From JAPUIN01 sp041580375 (GTDB lineage: Bacteria > Acidobacteriota > Polarisedimenticolia > Gp22-AA2), in assembly GCA_041580375.1 (NCBI GenBank), contig JBFGDZ010000016.1, forward strand, positions 1 through 32,055: DNA of 32,055 bases. The letters run 5' to 3'. Positions 7,491-16,302 of this stretch are shown piece by piece. The translations under genes and the position numbers were made by a program. The notes under the pieces are model-generated. The model searched no databases, was not told the origin of the DNA, and worked only from the letters and a program-made list of their open reading frames with translations. Every line of letters starts with the position of its first letter. The first letter of the stretch is position 1.

Positions 7491-8252
7491 ATGCGCGCCG
7501 ATGACGTGAAGCGGATCCTCGAGCGGCTCCGCAAGGGATCGATCACGCCGGAGACGGCCCTGAGGAGACTCAGGACCCTCCCTTACGAGGATCTCGGTTT
7601 CGCCAAGGTCGACAGTCACCGGCACCTGCGCCGCGGATATCCGGAGGTGATCTTCGGAGAGGGCAAGACGACTTCGCAGATCGTCGCCATCATGGCGAAG
7701 GTCGCGGCGCGGCGCCAGAGTGTCCTGGTCACGCGCGTGGGGCCGGAGGTCTTCCGCAGAGTCAGGACCCGCTTTCGAAGCGCCCGGTACCATCGGGACG
7801 CGCGGGCGATCACCCACGTCGGCCCGGGCCGCCGGAGGCCCCTGCCCGGGGTAATGGTTGTCGCCGCGGGCACGGCGGACATTCAGGTCGCCGAGGAGGC
7901 GGCCGTGACGGCCGAGATCATGGGTCACTCCGTCGACAGGCTGTACGACGTCGGCATCGCCGGGCTGCACCGCCTCCTGGATCACAGGGATCAGTTGTTC
8001 AGGGCCAGGGTGATCGTGGTCGTGGCCGGCATGGAGGGGGCGCTGCCCAGCTTCGTCGCCAGCCTGGTCGACGTTCCGGTGATCGGGGTTCCCACCAGCA
8101 TCGGGTACGGCACCGGCCTGAAGGGGGTGGCGGCCCTGATGGGCATGCTCAACTCCTGCGCATCGGGACTGACGGTAGTCAACATCGACAACGGCTTCGG
8201 AGCCGGCTATGCGGCCGCGGTCATCAATGCGAAAACTGGAAATAGCCCATAA
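7491..8252 (+). CDS. larB: LarB, pyridinium-3,5-bisthiocarboxylic acid mononucleotide pathway carboxylase
   Basis: LarB carboxylates and hydrolyses nicotinic acid adenine dinucleotide in the first step of nickel-pincer cofactor synthesis (lactate racemase family). Matching segments are GYPEVIFGEGKTTSQI (44-59), the PurE-like VVAAGTADIQVAEEAA, DVGIAGLHRLL, VVVAGMEGALPSF, VPVIGVPTSIGYGTG and the very conserved GMLNSCASGLTVVNIDNGFGAGYA at the C-terminus. Length, 253 residues, is typical. No larC or larE lies within this window, so the rest of the pathway is either elsewhere or absent. The gene ends just before an AT-richer regulatory block that precedes rpsU. Confidence 0.92.
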   Translation: MRADDVKRILERLRKGSITPETALRRLRTLPYEDLGFAKVDSHRHLRRGYPEVIFGEGKTTSQIVAIMAKVAARRQSVLVTRVGPEVFRRVRTRFRSARYHRDARAITHVGPGRRRPLPGVMVVAAGTADIQVAEEAAVTAEIMGHSVDRLYDVGIAGLHRLLDHRDQLFRARVIVVVAGMEGALPSFVASLVDVPVIGVPTSIGYGTGLKGVAALMGMLNSCASGLTVVNIDNGFGAGYAAAVINAKTGNSP

Positions 8253-8283
8253 GGCATAGTTTAGAAGCAGAAGTTGCCGATAT

Positions 8284-8304
8284 ACCATATTTCCAGGATA
8301 TGGT
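8284..8304. repeat. Inverted repeat upstream of the rpsU promoter
   Basis: ACCATAT - TTCCAGG - ATATGGT: seven-base perfect arms with a seven-base centre, lying 32 bases after the larB stop and 40 bases before the -35 box. It has no T-run, so an operator or activator site for the rpsU operon is at least as likely as a terminator for larB. Confidence 0.55.
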
Positions 8305-8344
8305 CAATACCCCGACATTTTGCGGCGGATTTCCTCCCGGTTCC

Positions 8345-8373
8345 TTGACAACCTGCCGGGGCGTCCGTATATT
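8345..8373 (+). promoter_or_regulatory. Sigma70 promoter of the rpsU-dnaG-rpoD operon
   Basis: TTGACA (8345-8350), exactly 17 bases, then TATATT (8368-8373): a perfect -35 and a five-of-six -10 at optimal spacing. It is the strongest promoter match in the window. Transcription should begin near 8380. Confidence 0.85.
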
Positions 8374-8495
8374 TGACTGGCGTTGGTCTGGGGTCCAGGG
8401 TAATCCATTGTTGAGCCAACATTTATCCCGCGGCTCGACAACCTTGACAGAGATCGCCAGCGACGGTTGAAGGCCCGGCCTCCAGCGGGTTTTCG

Positions 8496-8517
8496 AGGGG
8501 TCTGCGTCAAGGCCCCT
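8496..8517 (+). promoter_or_regulatory. Leader hairpin before rpsU
   Basis: AGGGGTCT - GCGTCA - AGGCCCCT forms an eight-base-pair stem with one U-G pair and a six-base loop, ending 41 bases before the rpsU ATG. It is not followed by a T-run. A role in translational or transcript-stability control of the operon is inference. Confidence 0.45.
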
Positions 8518-8558
8518 GATGCCGTTATTGTGAGATCAGCGAAGGGAGGGATGGATGA

Positions 8559-8765
8559 ATGCCCCTCGTGAGGGTGCGCGAGGACGAGTCGCTGGAGAAC
8601 GCACTCAAGCGGTTCAAGAGGAAGTGTGAGAAATCGGGGGTTCTCTCCGAGCTGAAGAAGCGGCAGCACTATCTCAAGCCGAGCCAGAAGAGAAAGATCA
8701 AGGCTCTGGCGGCTCGAAAGAAAGCGTTGAAGCGACTCGCCCAGGAGAGGCGGTTCAACGATTGA
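8559..8765 (+). CDS. rpsU: 30S ribosomal protein S21
   Basis: Small basic protein of the 30S head/platform that helps base-pairing near the anti-Shine-Dalgarno. It has the family start PLVRVREDESLENALKRFKR and the Lys/Arg-rich middle and end (KPSQKRKIKA, KKALKRLAQERRF). Its 68 residues match the usual length. Three ATGs overlap here (8551, 8555, 8559); only the last opens the conserved protein, and it has AGGGAGGG eight bases upstream. It is the first gene of the classical rpsU-dnaG-rpoD order. Confidence 0.97.
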   Translation: MPLVRVREDESLENALKRFKRKCEKSGVLSELKKRQHYLKPSQKRKIKALAARKKALKRLAQERRFND

Positions 8766-8831
8766 GACGTCACGATAGTTGAGGATCGGCCGCCTTGGCA
8801 GGTTCCGGCCGTCGGGGTCGGGGGGGGTCGA

Positions 8832-10607
8832 GTGAAGACGGGAGACAGGGACAGATCGGACGCGGTCGAAGCGGTCAGGTCGCGGGCCGACCTCCGCGAG
8901 ATCGTTTCGGAGTACGTTCCGCTGAAGAAGAGCGGAACGCGCCTCAGGGCGAACTGCCCGTTTCACGCCGAGAAGACGCCGTCCTTCTACGTCGATCCGG
9001 ATAAGCAGCTGTTCTACTGCTTCGGGTGCGGCGCCGGGGGCGACGTCTTCCGGTTCCTGATGCTGCATGAGAAGTGGGACTTCCCGGAGACCCTCAGGAG
9101 CCTGGCCCGGCGGTATGCGGTGTCGCTCCCGGACCATGCCCGTTCTGGCGGAGGGGAGCGCCAAAAAGTCCTGTCGGTGAACCGGCAGGCACTGAAGTTC
9201 TTCCGGGAGTCGTTGCTCCGGCCCGCCGGTGAGCGTGGCCGTAAATATCTGTCCTCCAGGGGGATAGACCGGGAGACCGCGGAGAAGTTCGCCCTGGGGT
9301 ATGCGCCCGGAGGCTGGGACGGGCTGAAGGGTTACCTGGCGCAGAGTTTGCGTAAGGAGAGTGAGAATCTCGGGGTTCTGGCCGGGCTCCTGGCGAAGAA
9401 GCCGGAGACCGGACGCACGTACGACCGGTTTCGCGACCGGCTGATCTTTCCCATCATGAGCCTGACCGACGAGGTGATCGGATTCGGCGGTCGGGTAATC
9501 GGCGACGCCGAGCCGAAGTATCTGAATTCCCCGGAGACGCCTGCGTTCAGCAAGGGGGAGAACCTCTACGGGCTGACGGCGGCGCGGGAGGGGATCCGGC
9601 GCGAGGGATACGCGGTTCTCGTGGAGGGCTACATGGACGTCATCGCCCTCCAACAGGCGGGCGTCACTCAGGCGGTGGCGACCCTCGGCACCGGATTCAC
9701 CGCGGGCCACGTGAGGCTTCTCAAGAGGTTCACCGAGCGCGTGGTCGTGAATTTCGACCCCGACGCGGCCGGCCGGGCGGCGGCGCGCAGGAGCCTGGAG
9801 ATCCTGCTGGAGAACGGTTTCGAGGTCCAGGTGGTCTCGCTGCCGACGGGGCAGGACCCGGACCTGTACATCCGCGAGAACGGGGTCGAGGCGTACCGCG
9901 CCCGCCTCCGGGAGGCGAGGCCGTATATCGAGTTCGTCACGCGGGAGGCCGCATCCCGGGTCGACCTCGGGACATCCAAAGGGAAGGTCGAGGCGCTCAA
10001 TGACGTGCTTCCCTTCCTGGCGCGGATTGACAATCCGGTCCGTCGGTCCGGCCATCTGGAGATGATCGCGACGGTCCTGGGCATCGAGGATCGCCTGATC
10101 CTCCAGGAGCTCAAGACCTCGGTCCGGGAGCGCCGGAAGACGGTGGATCGGAAGTCGGTCGCCCCGGCGCTCGAGGCACGGCCCGTCGGAGAGGCCGAGT
10201 CGCGTCTCGTCCGGGCCCTGATGGACTCGGAGCCGGTGCGCGCGGCGCTGCTGGTGGAGATTGAGGACGCGGACATCGAGCGCAGCCGGATCGCGGAGAT
10301 CATCCGGGGCATCCGGAGGCTGGTGGACGGGTCGAAAAAGGTGACCTACCCGGCGCTCGGGGAGGAGATCGGCGACGCGGCCCGGGACATCCTGACGCGG
10401 ATCGCGGCGACGCCCCATCCTCCCGCGACCCCGGAGGAAGGGCGCGCGTGCCTGATGGCGCTGCGCGCCGCAGGGCTCCAGCGCCAGATGGGGGACATCC
10501 AGCGGCGCCTGGAGTCGGAACACGATGCGGGGGAGATCGATCAACTGCTCCGCCGCAAGGTGCAGTTGAAGCGAAGCATGGAGACGCTGGGCGACGCCTT
10601 CGCGTGA
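8832..10607 (+). CDS. dnaG: DNA primase
   Basis: Synthesises RNA primers at the replication fork. The N-terminal zinc-binding domain has Cys42, His45, Cys63 and Cys66 in CPFHAEKTPSF and CFGCGAGGDVF. The TOPRIM core follows, with FPIMSLTDEVIGFGGR (206-221), YLNSPETPAFSKG (230-242), catalytic-region VEGYMDVIAL (264-273, Glu265) and NFDPDAAG (307-314). The C-terminal helicase-binding region from about residue 430 is poorly conserved, as usual. Total 591 residues, normal. The start is GTG after a G-rich tract; this start gives the normal primase N-terminus. Sixty-six bases separate it from rpsU and I see no strong terminator in that gap, unlike the attenuator known in the E. coli operon. Confidence 0.96.
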   Translation: MKTGDRDRSDAVEAVRSRADLREIVSEYVPLKKSGTRLRANCPFHAEKTPSFYVDPDKQLFYCFGCGAGGDVFRFLMLHEKWDFPETLRSLARRYAVSLPDHARSGGGERQKVLSVNRQALKFFRESLLRPAGERGRKYLSSRGIDRETAEKFALGYAPGGWDGLKGYLAQSLRKESENLGVLAGLLAKKPETGRTYDRFRDRLIFPIMSLTDEVIGFGGRVIGDAEPKYLNSPETPAFSKGENLYGLTAAREGIRREGYAVLVEGYMDVIALQQAGVTQAVATLGTGFTAGHVRLLKRFTERVVVNFDPDAAGRAAARRSLEILLENGFEVQVVSLPTGQDPDLYIRENGVEAYRARLREARPYIEFVTREAASRVDLGTSKGKVEALNDVLPFLARIDNPVRRSGHLEMIATVLGIEDRLILQELKTSVRERRKTVDRKSVAPALEARPVGEAESRLVRALMDSEPVRAALLVEIEDADIERSRIAEIIRGIRRLVDGSKKVTYPALGEEIGDAARDILTRIAATPHPPATPEEGRACLMALRAAGLQRQMGDIQRRLESEHDAGEIDQLLRRKVQLKRSMETLGDAFA

Positions 10608-10634
10608 CGGCACGAAGCTGATGAGGAGCCCGCT

Positions 10635-12314
<1,680 letters not shown>

Positions 12315-12343
12315 TTCCGGGGGCCGGCCTCGGGCTGGACGGT

Positions 12344-12373
12344 GGGCGGGGTTCGACACCCCGCCCTTTTTTT
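12344..12373 (+). terminator. Intrinsic terminator of the rpsU-dnaG-rpoD operon
   Basis: GGGCGGGG - TTCGACA - CCCCGCCC gives an eight-base perfect GC stem followed directly by seven T (12367-12373). It lies 29 bases after the rpoD stop. This is the clearest intrinsic terminator in the window. Confidence 0.95.
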
Positions 12374-12408
12374 GCGCGCATCGCCCGGATGGCTCAGCGC
12401 GCGAATCC

Positions 12409-14412
12409 TCAGGGGGCGATCTGGCCGGTGTAGACGACGACGTCGTAGTCGAGACGGGCGCGCGGCGGCAGGGAGAATCGCAGGTCGATCTCCAGAGAGG
12501 CGCCGGCCTCGAGCGTCCCCGACGCGAGGAACAATCTCCGGTACGGGAGCAACGGCTCGGGAAGCTCACGCGTCATTCCGCTCCGGTTCATGAGCGTCGC
12601 CCCCTCCGGAAGGCGGCGAATGACGATCATGAGGTCGGTGTCGATCGGATCGCCTCCGCGATGGGTGAGAACCAGCCGCTCCATGCGGGCCCGGCGGGGC
12701 CGGGACGCCGCGGCGTCCGGCGCGTCGGGGCGGAGGACGTCGCGGCGCACGCGCACGCGATCGGTCACATCGAGCAGCTCCATGCCGAAATCGCGGCGCG
12801 TGAGGGGATCGTCGTTGAACGGGGGCAGCCCGCTCGGCATCAGTCCGTCCACGGCGCCGAGCGCCGCCAGGTCGGGCCGTCGCTCCGAGTAGGCGAGATC
12901 GCCCGGAGTCGGATCGAACGCGCGGGTGCTCGACGCGGGATCCTCCCGCACGAAGCCCTCGTCGTGCAGCGCGTTCTCGAGGAAATCGACCAGGGCGTTG
13001 ATCTGCGGCTCACGAAGCCCGAGGCCGGGAGGGTGGCCCGGACCGCGAGGGCTGCTGAAGAGCGGCGAGAGGGTCGCCGCGGCGCCCGCCTCCGCGTCCA
13101 CGGGGATCCCCTCGTTGAAATACCGGACCACGTCGCGGACCGAGGTCAGGAGTGCGCCGTGCGTGAACTGGCCGCCGTCGCGCAGCTGCCTGAGCGTCAG
13201 CGTGCGGAACTTGAACGCGTCGGCCGGGTCGCCGGTGACGGCCTGGCGCCCGCGGTCCCGGTGGGACGGATCGCCGAGCGTCGCGCGCGCCAGGGCCTGA
13301 AGCGGATGATCCCCGATCCCGATGTTGTGGAAGTTCTCCTCGACCAGCCGCCCCGCCTCGTCCCCCAGCACCTTGTTGAGCGCCGGCCCGCTGTGGCAGG
13401 CGATGCAGTTGGCGCCGCCGTCGGCCGCCGAGCGGGCGAAGAGGAGGGCTCCCTCGATCTGGCGCCGCGTGAGGGCGTCGTCGTCCCCCGCGAGGAAGCG
13501 ATCCCAGGGAGTATTCCGGGTGATCGCCGTGCGGAGGAACGCCGCGATCGCGCGCGCGACCGTGCGGTCGTTGATCAGAGGCTCGAGACCTCCGGCGGCG
13601 TCCGCGAGGGCCGCCTCCTCCGGGAAGGCGTCGCGGAACAGCTTCACGTAGACCGGGATCGCCCGGAGCGCCTCGCTCTGCGTTCCCGCCATGCGATGGG
13701 CTCCGGCGGCGATCTCGGCCAGGTTCTCGCCGGCCGGCAGGGCATCCGGGTTCGAGTTGATCTTCCCGGTACCGTTCGGCTCGCCCGCCTCGCCGCCCAG
13801 AAGGAGGCGGTTGTTGAACGCGAATCCGATCATGCTGGGAGACAGGCGCGCCACGGCGTCGACCGCGTCGAACCGCCCGCTGCGGAGCACGACGCCGTCC
13901 ACGACCTGCTCGATCGGGGTCGGAAGGACGTCGACCAGCCCGGACCGCACCCTCCTTCTGATCACGAGGCGTCCGTCGGACGGGTCGCGGTATCCCAGAC
14001 CCTCGCCGCCCAGAGCCAGATTCACCTGAAGGCCGGCCTTGCCGGCCGCCGCCCCCAGATGGCAGGAACCGCATGACGCGGTCCGGGCCATGGCGGGGAT
14101 CCCGCCGAACTCCGGCCTGATGTTTGTGGTGCGGACCGGATCGAAGAAGAGCATCTTGCCGAGGAAGCGCTTGGCGCCGGTGATGGCGAACTCCGGATCG
14201 ATCGAGCCGTCCGGCCGGCGGGGCTGGGGCAGCCCGGCGTCGGTCGCGGGGACGCGCAGAAGGGACGGATCGCCGACCCGGTGCGCCAGCGCGCGCCGGA
14301 GCTCCTGCGCGTCCGTGCGCGGCGCTGCGGGAGCCGACATGGCCGAAAATGCGAATATGAGCCCGGCCGCGGCGACCGTCCGTGCGCGCCAACGCCTTCC
14401 ATCACGACGCAT
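12409..14412 (-). CDS. Exported di-heme cytochrome c peroxidase/MauG-family protein with extra C-terminal domain
   Basis: Periplasmic di-heme protein. A Sec signal peptide (RRWRARTVAAAGLIFAFSAMSAPAAP) is followed by heme motifs CGSCH (114-118) and CIACH (336-340). FHNIGIGD (361-368), RTLTLRQLRDGGQFTHGALLTS-type residues and a final FLENAL segment resemble the CcpA/MauG fold. At 667 residues it is nearly twice the usual length of about 330-400. Long inserts lie between the two hemes, and about 100 residues follow the peroxidase core in strand-rich order (RMERLVLTH ... YDVVVYTGQIAP), perhaps an Ig-like domain. The ATG has GGAGGAG nine bases upstream; the open frame extends further but without protein-like content. 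Peroxide reduction or substrate oxidation cannot be separated. It is divergent from a membrane protein gene. Confidence 0.85.
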   Translation of the reverse strand: MRRDGRRWRARTVAAAGLIFAFSAMSAPAAPRTDAQELRRALAHRVGDPSLLRVPATDAGLPQPRRPDGSIDPEFAITGAKRFLGKMLFFDPVRTTNIRPEFGGIPAMARTASCGSCHLGAAAGKAGLQVNLALGGEGLGYRDPSDGRLVIRRRVRSGLVDVLPTPIEQVVDGVVLRSGRFDAVDAVARLSPSMIGFAFNNRLLLGGEAGEPNGTGKINSNPDALPAGENLAEIAAGAHRMAGTQSEALRAIPVYVKLFRDAFPEEAALADAAGGLEPLINDRTVARAIAAFLRTAITRNTPWDRFLAGDDDALTRRQIEGALLFARSAADGGANCIACHSGPALNKVLGDEAGRLVEENFHNIGIGDHPLQALARATLGDPSHRDRGRQAVTGDPADAFKFRTLTLRQLRDGGQFTHGALLTSVRDVVRYFNEGIPVDAEAGAAATLSPLFSSPRGPGHPPGLGLREPQINALVDFLENALHDEGFVREDPASSTRAFDPTPGDLAYSERRPDLAALGAVDGLMPSGLPPFNDDPLTRRDFGMELLDVTDRVRVRRDVLRPDAPDAAASRPRRARMERLVLTHRGGDPIDTDLMIVIRRLPEGATLMNRSGMTRELPEPLLPYRRLFLASGTLEAGASLEIDLRFSLPPRARLDYDVVVYTGQIAP

Positions 14413-14468
14413 GACGACCGGCTCCTCCAGATTACGAAACCGTTCCTGTCCGGGCAGGCAACGGCGAT

Positions 14469-14496
14469 AAGATACGGCGAACTCACTTCCGGTCAA
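14469..14496 (-). promoter_or_regulatory. Candidate promoter for the di-heme peroxidase gene
   Basis: Minus strand: TTGACC (14491-14496), a 16-base spacer, TATCTT (14469-14474). Five and four of six matches. The leader would be about 50 bases with GGAGGAG near its end. Confidence 0.5.
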
Positions 14497-14530
14497 CGGC
14501 AAATTCGGACTCCTGCCCGCCGGAATGGCG

Positions 14531-14551
14531 CGATCGGGGTCTCCCCGATCG
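14531..14551. repeat. Perfect nine-base inverted repeat in the divergent promoter region
   Basis: CGATCGGGG - TCT - CCCCGATCG. It lies 34 bases upstream of the peroxidase -35 and 49 bases before the + strand gene start. With no T-run and a location between divergent genes, a shared operator is the most natural reading; a DNA hairpin is the alternative. Confidence 0.6.
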
Positions 14552-14600
14552 ACCCCGCCCGCATTGACTCCTCCACCCGTCGGGCCCACCTTGTCAGGGA

Positions 14601-15281
14601 ATGAGCGCGCCGGAGAGATGGGCACCGGGGGAGGACGGGGGGCCGGACCCGACGGGGAGACCCGTGAGGCCCGGGAGACCCGTCAGGCCCGGAAGGCCGG
14701 AAGCGGACGGGGGGCCGGCTGCCGGTCCGGGCCCCTCCTGGATCCACCTGATCGCCGCCGCGGTCTTCCTGATCTGGGCCCTGAGCCTCGCGATCCCGGA
14801 GCAACCCGGCTCCTTTCTCCACTGGATCGACCTCGCCTTCCACGAGGCCGGGCATCTCGTCTTCGCCCCCTTCGGGCGGACCCTGATGCTTCTCGGCGGC
14901 ACGATCCTGCAGCTCGCCGTCCCGGCGGCGCTGTGCGGCTACTTCCTGAAGCAGCGCAGCCCCTTCTCGGCCGCCTTCTGCCTCTTCTGGTTCGGGGAGA
15001 ACTTCATCGACGTGTCGGTCTACATGGCCGACGCCCGGGCGCTGCGCCTCCCGCTCGTCGGCGGCGGCGAGCACGACTGGAACAATCTCTTCTATCAGTT
15101 CGGTCTGCTCGCCGAGGATCGGGTGTCGGCGATCGCGACGACCACGCACCATCTCGGCGTTCTCCTCATGCTGGGCGCCGCGCTGTGGGTGGCCCTCCTG
15201 GCGCTCCCCCCGGAGAGGAAGAGCGCCCTCGCGGCGCGGCTGGCGGATCGCCTGCCGATCCTCAGGCCGCTTCTCGATTGA
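14601..15281 (+). CDS. Unrecognised integral membrane protein with HEAGH metalloprotease-like motif
   Basis: I do not recognise a named family. The 226 residues start with a hydrophilic, Pro/Gly/Arg-rich stretch (1-46) containing two GRPVRP units. A membrane segment follows (about 48-65), then AFHEAGHLVFAPFG (79-92), in which H81, E82 and H85 form an HExxH zinc-site pattern at the start of a second hydrophobic stretch. Further candidate ligands cluster in FGENFIDVSVYMADARALRL (131-150), GEHDWNNLFYQFGLL (156-170) and THHLG (182-186). The last helix is about 187-203. The pattern resembles membrane-embedded (M50-like) metalloproteases, but the second motif NxDG/NPDG of that family is not evident. 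The ATG lacks a good Shine-Dalgarno. Activity is inference. Confidence 0.75.
   Translation: MSAPERWAPGEDGGPDPTGRPVRPGRPVRPGRPEADGGPAAGPGPSWIHLIAAAVFLIWALSLAIPEQPGSFLHWIDLAFHEAGHLVFAPFGRTLMLLGGTILQLAVPAALCGYFLKQRSPFSAAFCLFWFGENFIDVSVYMADARALRLPLVGGGEHDWNNLFYQFGLLAEDRVSAIATTTHHLGVLLMLGAALWVALLALPPERKSALAARLADRLPILRPLLD
14655..14690 (+). repeat. Two tandem 18-base units in the N-terminal coding region
   Basis: GGGAGACCCGTSAGGCCC occurs twice head to tail (17 of 18 identical) followed by a partial third copy. It encodes GRPVRP-GRPVRP-GRP, a collagen-like or flexible Pro/Arg linker that could vary in copy number by slippage. Confidence 0.8.
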
Positions 15282-15297
15282 ATCGCGCCCGCCCTTT

Positions 15298-15315
15298 CGC
15301 GCCTCTTCGGGCGCG
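15298..15315. terminator. Short GC hairpin between convergent genes
   Basis: CGCGCC - TCTTCG - GGCGCG, six-base arms, in the 37 bases between the membrane protein stop and the DUF1684 stop. No T-run on either side; weak evidence for shared transcript ends. Confidence 0.35.
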
Positions 15316-15318
15316 GCC

Positions 15319-16302
15319 TCAGTGGTGTCCGTAGTTCTTCTCTCCCGCCTCGATGGCCGCGGCCAGTCGATTCTGCGGGGGAGGAAGCGGACAGGTCGCG
15401 TAGGGTGTGAACGCGCAGGGCGGGTTGTAGGCGCGGTTGAAATCGAGCATCACCCGGCCGTCCGCGGGCAGCGGGGTCTTCAGGAACCGTCCGGCCGGAT
15501 AGGTCTCGCGGCCGCTGGTGCGGTCGCTGAAGATGAAGAAGAGCTCTCCGGATGAAGGATCCTCGAGCACCGGATCGAGACGCATCTCGGCGCCGCCGAT
15601 CGTGAAGAGGACGTAGCCCGGGGAGACCATCGGCTCGACCGTGTCGAGGATGGTCGGGATGGCGATCTCACGGGGCGGCTCGTAGGGAACGAACCGGCCC
15701 TCCACCCGGTACGCTCCCGACACCGGATACCACGTCAGACCCGTGAACTCCTTCCGGAACCGGCTGTTGGGATCCTTCAGGCGGATGTACAGGCGGCCGC
15801 TGCGCTCGATGACGTACATCGTCAAATCGTTCAGGGACAGGACGTCCGCCGCGCCGCTCGAGTCGGGACGCATCACCGCCGTCGTCACGCCCTCGCCGTC
15901 GATGAAGGCCGCCACGCCGGGCTCGATGCTCACGGTCGTCGCGCCGTCGCGCAGAGTGAACGCGCCGGCGATCGGCGGCGCCGATCCCTCCGGCAGACGG
16001 ATCGGCAGGGACGCGTCGGTCCCGAACCGGTTCTCGCCCTCCTCGAGCCGGAAGAGCCCCGCGACGGTCAACCAGCCCCCGTCCGCTTTGAGGCGCGCCT
16101 CACGCTCCGATCGCCACGACCGGATCTCCTCGGCGTAGGGATCGCCGGTCCCGCTCCCCACCACGACGCAGGACGCCGCGAGGATCGAGACGGCGAGCGA
16201 CGCGGCCAGGAGTCGATCGGCCGGTCGCGCGGGGCGTCCGGGCTGCGGGACGTCCGGCGCGGATCCAGCGTCTCCTCGCGGGGAACGAAGGGGCTCAGCC
16301 AA
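15319..16302 (-). CDS. DUF1684-family lipoprotein
   Basis: Function of the family is not established. The C-terminal half carries the DUF1684 signature: LTWYPV, RVEGRFVPYEPP, GELFFIFSDRTSGRETYPAGRF and DFNRAYNPPCAFTPYATCPLPPPQNRL-type residues, with Cys near the end in PPCAF and ATCPL. An N-terminal hydrophobic stretch ends in a lipobox LAAS-C with Cys45, so it should be a lipoprotein, but the signal is preceded by an unusually long 28-residue Pro/Arg-rich leader. The start is TTG, overlapping the end of the dipeptidase gene by eight bases with GGAGG nine bases upstream. I see no closer start codon to the signal sequence. It is the last gene of the ubiE-aminotransferase-peptidase run. Confidence 0.85.
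   Translation of the reverse strand: MAEPLRSPRGDAGSAPDVPQPGRPARPADRLLAASLAVSILAASCVVVGSGTGDPYAEEIRSWRSEREARLKADGGWLTVAGLFRLEEGENRFGTDASLPIRLPEGSAPPIAGAFTLRDGATTVSIEPGVAAFIDGEGVTTAVMRPDSSGAADVLSLNDLTMYVIERSGRLYIRLKDPNSRFRKEFTGLTWYPVSGAYRVEGRFVPYEPPREIAIPTILDTVEPMVSPGYVLFTIGGAEMRLDPVLEDPSSGELFFIFSDRTSGRETYPAGRFLKTPLPADGRVMLDFNRAYNPPCAFTPYATCPLPPPQNRLAAAIEAGEKNYGHH

Larger units (their letters stand above)
8253..8558 (+). other. Regulatory intergenic region upstream of rpsU
   Basis: This 306-base stretch has no credible gene. Its first two-thirds are clearly AT-richer than the flanking genes. It contains a perfect seven-base inverted repeat, a near-consensus sigma70 promoter, a direct repeat of TTGACAACCT/TCGACAACCT (8345-8354 and 8435-8444), a leader hairpin and the rpsU ribosome-binding site AGGGAGGG (8543-8550). 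The predicted leader from the promoter to rpsU is about 180 bases, long enough for a regulatory RNA structure. I see no riboswitch class I can name. Confidence 0.75.

Noticed and set aside
8444..8472. Second rpsU promoter from TTGACA at 8444
   Set aside because: The hexamer 17 bases downstream is TTGAAG and does not resemble a -10 box.
8551..8571. Six-codon upstream ORF (ATG at 8551) overlapping the rpsU start
   Set aside because: Its ATG directly abuts the Shine-Dalgarno, which leaves no spacing for initiation; it probably arises by chance.
8766..8831. Attenuator between rpsU and dnaG like that of E. coli
   Set aside because: Only a weak CGGCC/GGCCG pairing is present, with no T-run.
8304..10613. 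A 769-codon open frame on the minus strand opposite rpsU and dnaG
   Set aside because: It is antisense to two certain genes, shows no recognisable domain and has the Arg/Leu/Pro-rich composition typical of mirror frames in GC-rich DNA.
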